Assembly: GCA_903894975.1 (NCBI GenBank)
Contig: CAITSE010000206.1
Span: forward strand, 1 to 36,941
DNA: 36,941 bases
Direction: 5' to 3'
From: an uncultured Lentisphaerota bacterium
GTDB lineage: Bacteria; Verrucomicrobiota; Lentisphaeria; Oligosphaerales; CAITYL01
Of this stretch, positions 22,334 through 29,792 are shown piece after piece. The position numbers and the translations under genes were made by a program. The notes beneath the pieces were generated by a model. It saw only the letters and a list, made by a program, of their open reading frames with translations, made no database searches and was not told where the DNA came from. The stretch's first letter is position 1. The number at the start of each line of letters is the position of its first letter.

Positions 22334-23880
22334 ACCAGGCCGGAGCTTTGGCCCCCCCGGCCTTCAAGGGAATCTGGAACGTGACGTTGGCGTTGACGGC
22401 GCTGTGGGCGCTGTTCGTGGCCGTCCGGCTCACGGCGCCTTCGGATTTTCTGGACCACGATCAGGAGCGGCCATCCTTGTATATGGTGGACGCGTATGTG
22501 AACGGTCACTGGCTGGTGCAGCGTGACGACAATCCCGATCCGGTGCTGGCCATCACCTCCAAGCCACCGTTGTTGACTTGGTGCGGCGCTGGGTTGATGC
22601 GACTCTCCGGCGGAGTTTCCGAATGGGCGGTGTTCCTGCCGGGAGCGCTGGCGGTGCTGGCGATCATGCTGTTGTTGCGGCAGACCGGTGACCGTTGGTT
22701 CGGCACGGGCGCCGGAACGTGGGCGGCGGCGGCGTTCCTGCTGTCCGTTGCCGGCACGAAGATGCTGCACTTGGCGCGCACGGATGGGGTGTTCACGTTT
22801 TTTGTGTTTCTGACCGGCGTGCTGGGATTGCGGGCCTGGGAGCGGGGCCGGGGGTGGAACTGGTTCTGGTTGGCGGCGGCCGCGGCCACGTTGACCAAGG
22901 GGCCGTTCGGCCTGATGTTTGCCGCGGCGGGCTTTCTCGCCGCCCTGGGCGCCGGCCGCGGCGGAGAAGCGGAGGCGGGTGACCGGCCCGGGTTCCGGCT
23001 GGCTTCGCAGTGGCCGGGAATTCTGATTTTCCTGATCCTGTCCGGCGGCTGGTTTCTGCTGGCCTGTTCGGAAGCCGGCCGGCCGCTGGTGGAGAAGATG
23101 CTCGGCCGCGAACTCTTCGGGCATTTTACCGGCCAGGCGGAGGCGAAGCGCGAGTTTTTCTTCCCCGGGCTTTATTTCTACAAGCCGGCGGGTTATGTCC
23201 TGGTGCGGTTTGCGCCATGGAGCCTGGCCACGGTCCTGGCGGTCTGGACTCTGTGGCGCCGGCCGGCGCCTGCGGCGGCGGAGCGGCGTGCCGAACGTTT
23301 CTGGTTCTGGACCCTGGCTGCCGGGGTGCTGGTCCTGGGCTTGCCCCGGCACCAGCGCGCGGACTTGGTGTTCCCGTTGCTGCCGGCGGCGGCATTGCTG
23401 GCCGGGCGTGAACTCAACCGCCTGCGGTGGCCGCTGCACGTTTCGCACACCGTGATTCTGACCGGGTTTTCCCTGCTGGCGCTGACGGTGATGTGGCTGA
23501 TGGATGATGTCATCAATCCGCGCAAGGAGAACGCGATCCGGCAGACGGCGGCCGTGCGCCGGTTCGTCATGGAAACCGACCGGCTCACCGGCCGGCGCGC
23601 CGCCTGGATCTTTGTCGATGTGAAGGCCGGGGTTCAATTTTACCTCGGCCTGAATCAGACGCGGGTGACGCCGGAAGCGGCGGCGCAGCGCCTGGCCGGA
23701 ACGGAGCCGGTGCTGGTGGCGGTGCGGGATCCGCAGGCCGTCATCGCCAAACTGCCGCCGGGCGCGGTATGGTATGAAGTGGCGCAGCTTCCGGATCAGG
23801 GCGCGGCCTCGGCATTCGTTCTCTCGAACCGGTCGCGGGATTGGTTTACAATCTGGGCAGGCGTGGGAAAACCACACTAA
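22330..23880 (+). CDS. ArnT/PMT-like polytopic glycosyltransferase, module 1
   Basis: The 516-residue membrane protein belongs to the ArnT/PMT group (GT83/GT39 type), which moves a sugar from a polyprenyl-phosphate donor to an acceptor on the outer face of the membrane. ArnT-like landmarks: an acidic first loop HDQERPSLYMVDAYVNGHWL (43-62), TSKPPLLTW (76-84), ARTDGVFTFF (149-158) and LTKGPFGLMF (188-197). About eleven hydrophobic helices end near residue 410, followed by a soluble C-terminal domain. Its ATG overlaps the phosphoesterase stop by one base pair step (ATGA), so the two are translationally coupled. Sugar and acceptor are unknown; lipid A-type or protein acceptors are both possible. 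A divergent paralogue occurs in module 2. Confidence 0.82.
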   Translation: MNQAGALAPPAFKGIWNVTLALTALWALFVAVRLTAPSDFLDHDQERPSLYMVDAYVNGHWLVQRDDNPDPVLAITSKPPLLTWCGAGLMRLSGGVSEWAVFLPGALAVLAIMLLLRQTGDRWFGTGAGTWAAAAFLLSVAGTKMLHLARTDGVFTFFVFLTGVLGLRAWERGRGWNWFWLAAAAATLTKGPFGLMFAAAGFLAALGAGRGGEAEAGDRPGFRLASQWPGILIFLILSGGWFLLACSEAGRPLVEKMLGRELFGHFTGQAEAKREFFFPGLYFYKPAGYVLVRFAPWSLATVLAVWTLWRRPAPAAAERRAERFWFWTLAAGVLVLGLPRHQRADLVFPLLPAAALLAGRELNRLRWPLHVSHTVILTGFSLLALTVMWLMDDVINPRKENAIRQTAAVRRFVMETDRLTGRRAAWIFVDVKAGVQFYLGLNQTRVTPEAAAQRLAGTEPVLVAVRDPQAVIAKLPPGAVWYEVAQLPDQGAASAFVLSNRSRDWFTIWAGVGKPH

Positions 23881-23883
23881 TTC

Positions 23884-23903
23884 ATTGAACAGAAGGCCGC
23901 AAA
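23884..23903 (+). repeat. ttgaacagaaggccgcaaa repeat, copy 1
   Basis: The 20-mer attgaacagaaggccgcaaa lies three bases after the module-1 glycosyltransferase stop. An exact inverted copy is at 26971-26990, and a further copy with one changed base at the edge is at 27842-27861. Confidence 0.85.
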
Positions 23904-23941
23904 GAGCCGTAAAAGTTGGGAATTTTCATGGTCCTGTCATC

Positions 23942-23971
23942 TTGACCACCTATTTTTCTTTGTAATAAAGT
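23942..23971 (+). promoter_or_regulatory. candidate promoter of module 2
   Basis: TTGACC (23942-23947) is followed after 18 bases by TAAAGT (23966-23971), or after 15 by TAATAA (23963-23968), in an AT-rich patch. This would start transcription about 35 bases before the module-2 phosphoesterase ATG and let module 2 be expressed separately from module 1. Confidence 0.45.
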
Positions 23972-24014
23972 GAACCCATCGGCAAGCAGGCAGAAGGTAA
24001 TCCCCGGAGGCGCG

Positions 24015-25064
24015 ATGAGTCCGTTCCCGCTTTCTCGTTTCAGCCTGTCGCTGTTCCTGCTCGGGGTGGTCTGGGCCGTCCAGCTTGCGGCACTGGGGCT
24101 GAACCTGGCGATACGGCGGACTCAGACCCCGGCGTTGCTGGGCAACCGGCCGGCGAACGTGTCCGCACTGGCGGCCGGAGATCCCGGGCAGGAAGGAACC
24201 TTTTCCTTTACCGTGTTCGGCGATATTGATGGCGGCCAGATTCCTTTCGAGGAAATCTACGATCGGATGAGGATGGAACCGACGGCGTTCGAAGTGTTGA
24301 TTGGCGACATTGCACACACGGGCGAGCTTTATCACCGTTATTTTGACGCGCGTCTGGTCGGAATGGCGTTGGACCGGCCGGTGTTCGTGGCGGCGGGCAA
24401 CCATGACATCGACCCCGAGCAATCCTCCGTCCAAAAGTTTGAAACGAAATACGGCCCGGCCGATTTCAGCTTCATCTACGGCGGCTGCCTGTTTGTCATT
24501 CTCGGCCGCCTGGCCGACCCTGCATATAACGCCGAGAGCCTGGCTTTCCTGGAACGGACGCTCCGGGAGCAGGGGCCCGCGGCGCGGTGGCGTTTCGTTT
24601 TCCTGCATTATCCACCGCCGGCGGGGCCGGACTATCCCGGCTATTACCTGAAAGACGGCGCCAGGTTTGTGGACTGCCTGGCGCGGTACCATGCGGATTA
24701 TGTGTTTTCCGGCCACGTCCACCGGTTCATGGCCTTTCAGCGTGATTCCACGCGATACCTGCTGGTGGGCAGCAGCGGTTCGCGCCTGCGCAAGGAGTAC
24801 GGACTCGATGACGCGGGTAAATTTCATCACAGCCTGAAACTGACCGTGTCGCCTCAGGGCGTACGGGAATCCCTGTGGGTGTTCGAGCCGGTGACGTGGT
24901 GGCATGTGGCCAGGCGGGGAGTGCGCGCCTGGTTGACCTTTTTTGTGGGTGAATGGCTGTTGAAACACCGCGCCGCCGCGGCCGGCGCCAATGCCGGATT
25001 GGCGTTGGCGGCGCTGGCCTGGTGCCGGCTTGGCAAGCGGCGGCCCGGGCATCAGGATTTATAG
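24015..25064 (+). CDS. membrane-anchored metallophosphoesterase, module 2
   Basis: This 349-residue paralogue of the module-1 phosphoesterase has the same layout: an N-terminal anchor helix (7-30), a catalytic domain, and a C-terminal hydrophobic helix (about 318-338). All ligands are kept: FGDID (68-72), IGDIA (96-100), GNHD (128-131), H198 in FLHYPP and GHVH (233-236). From about 145 to 240 the protein is nearly identical to its paralogue. The DNA is too, including silent positions (24584-24739 against 21837-21992), while both ends differ more. The ATG at 24015 has a good ggagg 4 bases upstream, and a candidate promoter precedes it. The glycosyltransferase gene follows after 57 bases, not overlapping as in module 1. 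Confidence 0.85.
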   Translation: MSPFPLSRFSLSLFLLGVVWAVQLAALGLNLAIRRTQTPALLGNRPANVSALAAGDPGQEGTFSFTVFGDIDGGQIPFEEIYDRMRMEPTAFEVLIGDIAHTGELYHRYFDARLVGMALDRPVFVAAGNHDIDPEQSSVQKFETKYGPADFSFIYGGCLFVILGRLADPAYNAESLAFLERTLREQGPAARWRFVFLHYPPPAGPDYPGYYLKDGARFVDCLARYHADYVFSGHVHRFMAFQRDSTRYLLVGSSGSRLRKEYGLDDAGKFHHSLKLTVSPQGVRESLWVFEPVTWWHVARRGVRAWLTFFVGEWLLKHRAAAAGANAGLALAALAWCRLGKRRPGHQDL

Positions 25065-25121
25065 TTCATCCCTCAATCTGATGGCGCGTTTTTTCGCAAT
25101 GCAGACAAAGGCATCCGCCAT

Positions 25122-26699
25122 ATGAATCCGTTCCCAACAAACGATAACGTCTCCGTCTCCCGCCCCCTGCCGGCCTGGCTGCGACCGTGGCCCGTGGCCG
25201 GCCTGATCGTTCTGCTTTGGCTGGGATTGTTCCTGGTTCGTCTTGCCGCTCCGCCGGATTTTGTGGACAGCGACCACCAGGAGCGTGAGGCCGCCTATGT
25301 CCTGGATGTGCTTGCCAACGGACACTGGGTCTTCCAGCAGAACCAGACCGGCGAGCTCTCCGGGAAGCTGCCGCTCTTTACCTGGCTTTCCGCCGGCTTT
25401 TCCTGCCTGTTTTCCGGCGGTCGCCTCACCGTGCTGAGCTTATACCTGCCCTCAGCCCTGTCCGTGCTGGGGGTGATGTTGCTCCTCTGGCATTCCGGCC
25501 GGCGCCGGCTCGGCGTCTGGGCCGGGCTGTTTGCGGCGTTGTTTTTCCTGGTCTCCCCGGCCGGAAGCAAGATGATTTTCCTGGCGCGCAAGGACGTGCT
25601 CTTCACCTTCACCGTCACTTTGGCGATGCTGGCGGCATACCGTGCCTGGGAACGGGGCGGCAGCGCCTGGCTGGGTTTCTGGCTGGCCGGGGTGCTGGCG
25701 TCGTTCGCGAAATGGCCCATCGGCGTGGTGCTGGGTGCGCTCGGGCTGATCGCGTTCTACTTTGACCGGCTGCCGGCCGCGGCGCCAAAGTCGGATGCGG
25801 CGGAAATCGGAACCGGTGCTCGCAGCGGTTGGTGGTTCGCCGCCGGGCTGATTCTGTTCCTGATTCTTTTCGGCGGCTGGTGCTGGCTGGCGTGGCAGCA
25901 GTGGGGGGAGACCTTGCATGACCGCCTGATAAGCAACGAGTTGGCGGACACTGTTCAGTCGCAACCGGGCCGTTCCCGCGGCCTCCTGTCCGAGTGCTAC
26001 AAGCCCGGGCTGTACCTGGTCTCACGTTTCCTGCCGTGGAGCCTGCTCGGGTTGTGGGGCGCCTGGCGCGCCTGGTTCCGACCGGACGTCGATCCCGGCC
26101 GGCGCCGGTTCACCCGTTTCCTGGCCGTGGCCGTGGTGCTGGGCGCGTTGGGTTTCAGTCTGTCCCCGCACACCCGGCCGGATCTGCTGTTCCCGTTGAT
26201 GCCGCCCCTGGCGCTCCTGGCCGGCCTGGAAGCCGCGCGCCTGTTGCGGCCGGAACTTCGTGTGCGCCTGACGGTCGCCGGGCTGGCCATCGCGGTTGCG
26301 GCCTTGCTGGGCGGCAGTTTCTGGTATCATCACCTCAGCGAACCGCGCAAAGACCGGAACGTTATCCGCACCCGCGGCGTGGCGGAGATCCAGCGGCAGT
26401 TGGTGGCGCGCTACGGTGCGAAGCCGCCAGAATTGATCTACACGGACTGCGCTCTGGCCCTGCAGATCTTCCGTAACACCCTGCAGCAGAATGTAAAATT
26501 GGCGGATGCCGCGGCCCGCCTGGCCGGGGACAACCCGGTGCTGGTCGTCACCAAGGATGCCGGGGAACTGCGCCGGTTGCTGCCGCCGGGTGCGGCCGTA
26601 GAAGAGATCATTCCCTGGCCGGAGGCGAAGTCGAAGGAGAAGAATTTCCTTTGCGTGCTGACAAACCGCCCGGCCGCGGCTGCCGTGAAAGCCCCCTAA
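25122..26699 (+). CDS. ArnT/PMT-like polytopic glycosyltransferase, module 2
   Basis: This 525-residue membrane protein has the same architecture as the module-1 glycosyltransferase: an acidic first loop, about eleven helices and a soluble C-terminal domain from about 405. The signature positions have changed. DSDHQEREAAYVLDV (49-63) is comparable in the first loop. KPPLLTW has become KLPLFTW (82-88), ARTDGVFTF has become ARKDVLFTF (155-163), and LTKGP has become FAKWP (195-199). Overall similarity is moderate, far below that of the paired phosphoesterases. Either donor or acceptor specificity has shifted or activity is reduced. It lies 57 bases after its phosphoesterase partner and is the last gene of the block. 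No clear Shine-Dalgarno sequence is seen. Confidence 0.8.
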   Translation: MNPFPTNDNVSVSRPLPAWLRPWPVAGLIVLLWLGLFLVRLAAPPDFVDSDHQEREAAYVLDVLANGHWVFQQNQTGELSGKLPLFTWLSAGFSCLFSGGRLTVLSLYLPSALSVLGVMLLLWHSGRRRLGVWAGLFAALFFLVSPAGSKMIFLARKDVLFTFTVTLAMLAAYRAWERGGSAWLGFWLAGVLASFAKWPIGVVLGALGLIAFYFDRLPAAAPKSDAAEIGTGARSGWWFAAGLILFLILFGGWCWLAWQQWGETLHDRLISNELADTVQSQPGRSRGLLSECYKPGLYLVSRFLPWSLLGLWGAWRAWFRPDVDPGRRRFTRFLAVAVVLGALGFSLSPHTRPDLLFPLMPPLALLAGLEAARLLRPELRVRLTVAGLAIAVAALLGGSFWYHHLSEPRKDRNVIRTRGVAEIQRQLVARYGAKPPELIYTDCALALQIFRNTLQQNVKLADAAARLAGDNPVLVVTKDAGELRRLLPPGAAVEEIIPWPEAKSKEKNFLCVLTNRPAAAAVKAP

Positions 26700-26731
26700 T
26701 CGTTCCGGCCGATTCCGGCGCCGCCTGCCCC

Positions 26732-26763
26732 CCTGGGAACGCCGAGCCCCAGCTCGGCAAGTC
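26732..26763 (+). repeat. cctgggaacgccg repeat, copy 2
   Basis: Identical over 32 bases and in the same orientation as 20570-20601. Confidence 0.85.
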
Positions 26764-26777
26764 GATTTCACGAACCG

Positions 26778-26810
26778 GTTTGCCCGCGAAATTTCGCGAA
26801 AGGGCGCGAA
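26778..26810 (-). repeat. ttcgcgcc-type 33-bp repeat, copy 2 (inverted)
   Basis: Reverse complement of 19824-19856 with two differences. It contains the perfect palindrome cgcgaaatttcgcg. Confidence 0.8.
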
Positions 26811-26970
26811 CGGTGGTGTCGCTCGCGGGGCCTCGCTCAACCACCGGCTACTGGCTGATATCCCTCCGGGATTCCGGCAACCTTGGCGCGCTCCCACACA
26901 AGGTTTTTCCCCCGCCCCGCTGAATCTGGTTTTTTAGCAAAATCGGTTCCCCCTGTCCCCCTTCGTGCCT

Positions 26971-26990
26971 TTTGCGGCCTTCTGTTCAAT
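26971..26990 (-). repeat. ttgaacagaaggccgcaaa repeat, copy 2 (inverted)
   Basis: Exact inverted copy of 23884-23903. With copy 1 it flanks module 2, and with copy 3 (27842-27861) it flanks the ABC-2 permease gene. Confidence 0.85.
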
Positions 26991-27007
26991 AAATTCTGTG
27001 GCGGAGC

Positions 27008-27790
27008 TCAGCTTGAGGCGCTGGTGTAATGGCGCAGGGCGAAACGCCAAAACAGGCGGCTGGCGGTGAGCAGGCAGACGGCCAGCAGGGTGGCGGCCAG
27101 CAGCAGGGGCCAGACTGGTTGCCCGAGCATGGCCCGCGCCGGAATGGTGGTGAGAAACGCGACCGGCACCAGGAAGGTGAAAACAAATTGGAGCCGCGCC
27201 GGATAGGCCGTGGCCGGGTAGCGCCCGGCCTCCAGCAGGCTGCGCAGCACCGCGGTGACGTTGTAGATCTTGACGAACCAGATGCTGAAGGTGCTGAGCA
27301 GGAACCAGAGGCTGTACAGGATGCCCAGGGCCGGGAGGAGGAAGAGCGCGCCTATCAACAGTCGGTCCGGGGTCAGGTGCAGTCGCGCCGCGGCGAAGCC
27401 CAGTACGGCCAGGCCGAAGAGCAAATTCGGCAGCCCCCACAGCGAGATCTGCCGCGCCGAAACCTGGAACTGGCTGTCCACGGGCTTGAGCAGGACGAAA
27501 TCCAGCGTGCCGTCCTGTACCTGCTGGACGATGCGGTTCAGGTTGGGCGCCAGCAGCGTCGCGGTCACGCCGTCCAGCAGGGTGAAAAAGCCCAGGACCA
27601 GCAGCGCCGCCTCCCACGGCCAGCCGCCCATGGGCGCTCCGGCGCGGTAGAACAGGAACAGTCCGAACAGGCTGCCGGCCAGGTTCAGGAAACTGTTGAG
27701 AAAGGACAGCACGAAATTAAGGCGGTATTCTGCCTCGGCCGCCAGCGCGGCGCCCCAGAACAGCCGGAGAATGGAAAGACGGCGGGACAT
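27008..27790 (-). CDS. ABC-2 type transporter permease (COG3694/DUF990-like)
   Basis: This is a 260-residue protein with six hydrophobic helices, of the ABC-2 permease family related to COG3694. The segment VQDGTLDFVLLKPVDSQF (91-108) after the second helix pair is characteristic of this family, and RRLSILRLFW near the start is the usual cytoplasmic lead-in. Such permeases work as pairs of membrane subunits with an ATP-binding subunit, but no ATPase gene and no second permease are present in the window. Either the partners are elsewhere or the gene is a stranded remnant. Substrate is unknown. The gene is flanked on both sides by inverted copies of a 19-20 bp repeat. Confidence 0.8.
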   Translation of the reverse strand: MSRRLSILRLFWGAALAAEAEYRLNFVLSFLNSFLNLAGSLFGLFLFYRAGAPMGGWPWEAALLVLGFFTLLDGVTATLLAPNLNRIVQQVQDGTLDFVLLKPVDSQFQVSARQISLWGLPNLLFGLAVLGFAAARLHLTPDRLLIGALFLLPALGILYSLWFLLSTFSIWFVKIYNVTAVLRSLLEAGRYPATAYPARLQFVFTFLVPVAFLTTIPARAMLGQPVWPLLLAATLLAVCLLTASRLFWRFALRHYTSASS

Positions 27791-27841
27791 ACGGAACCAT
27801 ACACCCGGACAAAAAGAATGAATCGGGGATTTGGGTGAAGC

Positions 27842-27861
27842 GTTGAACAGAAGGCCGCAAA
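27842..27861 (+). repeat. ttgaacagaaggccgcaaa repeat, copy 3
   Basis: Nineteen of twenty bases match copy 1. It lies 51 bases upstream of the permease start and is inverted relative to copy 2, so the permease gene sits between facing copies. Confidence 0.85.
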
Positions 27862-27892
27862 AGCGCGTGAACCCGGGATGCCGACAGGTGGC

Positions 27893-28810
27893 TCAGCGGA
27901 CGCAGCGGCAAGGCCCGAGGGGGCGCCAGACGGCGGGGGCGGTGACGGTGAAGAAGAGCAGGGACGACACGCCGTTGGCCGCCGCCAGGTGGGAGACGCC
28001 GGAATCGTTGCCCGCGTAAAACCGCGCTTCGTTCCGCAGCCGGGCCTGCAATTCCGCCGGGGTCAGACCTTCCGCCACGCGGAAATCCACGCCGGCGTCC
28101 GCCAGCGCCGCCAGGGCGGGGCCGCGCACCGCGGCGTCCGCTTCGCCGAAGGAAACCGTTATCGGGCCGCGGCCGCGAGCCTGCCAGCGCACCGCGAGCC
28201 GGACGAAGCCTGAGATCGGGGCATGCTTGCGCGGGCTGCCGCTGCCGGGATGCAGCCACAGCGCCTGGCCCCGGCCGGAGCGTGGCGGCATCTGCGGGGT
28301 CCGCAGCAGGTCCGGGGGCGCCGGCAGGCCGGCGTCTCTGAGAAAGGCAAGGGCGGCATGGGTCGGGCCGGCCGGGCGCGGCTCAATCCAGCGGACTTCG
28401 CGGCAGCCGGCGCGGCGCAGGCGGGCTTCTAATTCCGCGTCCGGCCGGTTGAAGGCGAGGAACGCGGCCTGCGGCAGGATAGGCGCGAGGAGGGCGGGGA
28501 GATTTGTGATTTGTGATTTTGGATTTTGGATTGGAGAGGACGGGGAGGAGAACGCGGGATCCTCGTCCGGGGAAAAGAGGCGGGCGGCTTCAAGGCCGGT
28601 GGCGTCGAGGAAGATGTCCGGCGTCAGTTCCGGCGGGAGCAGGGCGGCGAACTCGGGGCGGGCCGCAAGCAGAAGGCGTTGGCCGCGGCTGCGGAGTCCG
28701 CGCAGCAACGGCAGGGTCAGGAGGAAATCCCCGAGGGCGCCGGCGCGCCAAACCACGGCCCAGGGCGGCGGGGGTGGAGCTTCAGGGCGGGATTGAGGAG
28801 GAAGGGGCAA
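27893..28810 (-). CDS. GT9-family (heptosyltransferase-like) glycosyltransferase
   Basis: This 305-residue GT-B glycosyltransferase resembles lipopolysaccharide heptosyltransferases. The N-terminal motif is WRAGALGDFLLTLPLLRGL (21-39), with the catalytic-region Asp of GALGD. The donor-binding half has LWLHPGSGSPRKHAP and the signature AGNDSGVSHLAAANG near the C-terminus, followed by W-RPLGP. Length is somewhat below the usual 330-350. Residues 94-103 ([10 protein letters not shown]) are encoded by a dispersed atccaaaatc-type repeat (28501-28535) that sits in frame between the two halves of the N-terminal domain. The N-terminus before the first motif is a proline run, so a later start is possible. 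It is followed 100 bases downstream by the permease gene and preceded by the EamA gene. Confidence 0.82.
   Translation of the reverse strand: MPLPPQSRPEAPPPPPWAVVWRAGALGDFLLTLPLLRGLRSRGQRLLLAARPEFAALLPPELTPDIFLDATGLEAARLFSPDEDPAFSSPSSPIQNPKSQITNLPALLAPILPQAAFLAFNRPDAELEARLRRAGCREVRWIEPRPAGPTHAALAFLRDAGLPAPPDLLRTPQMPPRSGRGQALWLHPGSGSPRKHAPISGFVRLAVRWQARGRGPITVSFGEADAAVRGPALAALADAGVDFRVAEGLTPAELQARLRNEARFYAGNDSGVSHLAAANGVSSLLFFTVTAPAVWRPLGPCRCVR
28501..28535 (-). repeat. atccaaaatc-type repeat inside the GT9 reading frame
   Basis: The AT-rich string gatttgtgattttgg-attttggatt is the reverse of the string found in the gap at about 20838-20877 (aatccaaaatccaaaatcac). Here it is translated as part of the GT9 protein. 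It stands out in composition from the GC-rich gene around it. Confidence 0.7.
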
Positions 28811-28820
28811 GGGGATTTTT

Positions 28821-28917
28821 ATGGACTTTTGTGGACGAAATGGACGATATGGACTTGATGGACGAAATGGACGGGGTGGTTGTCCATATCGTCCATCAAG
28901 TCCATCCCGTCCATTAC
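28821..28917. repeat. 9-bp array with inverted half (atggacnnn / gtccatnnn)
   Basis: About six atggacnnn-type units (28821-28875) are followed, after gtggtt, by four gtccatnnn units (28882-28917). The second half is the inverted form of the first, so the RNA can fold into a long hairpin. The EamA stop codon (28914-28916) lies in the last unit. The array fills the gap between the EamA stop and the GT9 start, and could terminate or attenuate transcription between them. Confidence 0.8.
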
Positions 28918-29792
28918 GTTCGGGCCGGGGCCGTGCGGCGTTCGTTGAGGAGCAGGGCCACGATCAGCAGGCTGCCGCCGGCCAGCAGGCGCGGCAGGTT
29001 GGTGGTTTCATGGAAAAAGAGCAATGAGCAGGCGACCGCCAGCGGGATCTTGAGATTGTTGAACGCGGCCAGCGTTCCGGCATTGACCCGTCGCGCCCCG
29101 GTGTTCCACAGGAAAAAGCCGAGGCCGGAGCCGATGAACCCGAGATAGAGCAGGGTCAGCCCCTGTTTCGGGGTCAGGGCCAGGACGGCGGCGACGGCGG
29201 CCGGGCGGGCGGAAAATAGCACCGTCGCCACCAGGGCGGTCAGGGCCGCGCCGAGGCAGGGCAGGGCGAAGATCTGGTGGTCGCGCAGGTCCGGAGTGGC
29301 GGCCAGCAGGTTGCGGTAACGAACCTGGCCGAAGGCGAAGCAGAGGTTGGAGAGCTGAACCAGCCAGAAGCCGTACAGGATTTCCGCGCTGTCGGGCCGC
29401 CGGTAGAAAATGACGAGCGCGCCCAGGGTCGCCACCAGCGCCGCCAGCCAGAAACGCGGATGGAAGGCGCGTTTTTCCAAGCCGTCGAGGAGGGTGACGT
29501 AAAGCGGGGTGAAGACGGTGAAGATCGCGACTTCCCACGCCGCCAGGTGGAGAAAGCTCGCGTTATAAAAGAGGTACATAAGGCCGAACTGCACGGCGCC
29601 CACGGCCAGGAGCTGGACGACTAAACCCGGGCGCCGCAGCAGCCGGCCGGGGCGGAAAAAAGGCAGGAACAGCAGCAGCGCCAGCAGCAGTCGCAGGGCG
29701 GCCGCCAGCCCGGGGTCGACGCCTTTCAGCAGCCCCTTGGTGAGGCCGAAAGAAAAGGCCCAGATACACGAGACCAAAATGAGATAAAGCAT
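28914..29792 (-). CDS. EamA/DMT-family transporter
   Basis: This is a 292-residue protein with ten hydrophobic helices in two EamA repeats, typical of drug/metabolite transporter permeases. The opening LILVSCIWAFSFGLTKGLL is the family's first helix. The second EamA repeat (about 155-285) includes LLYLGFIGSGLGFFLWNTGAR and NNLKIPLAVACSLLFFHE, with the conserved Glu of the helix-9 turn. It probably exports or imports a small metabolite, but which one cannot be read. The ATG at 29790-29792 was chosen because the frame upstream runs into repeat sequence without coding character. The last codons overlap the 9-bp array. Confidence 0.85.
   Translation of the reverse strand: MLYLILVSCIWAFSFGLTKGLLKGVDPGLAAALRLLLALLLFLPFFRPGRLLRRPGLVVQLLAVGAVQFGLMYLFYNASFLHLAAWEVAIFTVFTPLYVTLLDGLEKRAFHPRFWLAALVATLGALVIFYRRPDSAEILYGFWLVQLSNLCFAFGQVRYRNLLAATPDLRDHQIFALPCLGAALTALVATVLFSARPAAVAAVLALTPKQGLTLLYLGFIGSGLGFFLWNTGARRVNAGTLAAFNNLKIPLAVACSLLFFHETTNLPRLLAGGSLLIVALLLNERRTAPART

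Larger units (their letters stand above)
26700..27007. other. repeat-filled gap after module 2
   Basis: The 308 bases between convergent genes contain copy 2 of the cctgggaacgccg repeat (26732-26763) and the inverted ttcgcgcc repeat (26778-26810). A hairpin follows at 26811-26847 (cggtggt pairing with accaccg), then the inverted ttgaacag repeat (26971-26990). No gene was found. The hairpin could serve as a terminator. Confidence 0.65.
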
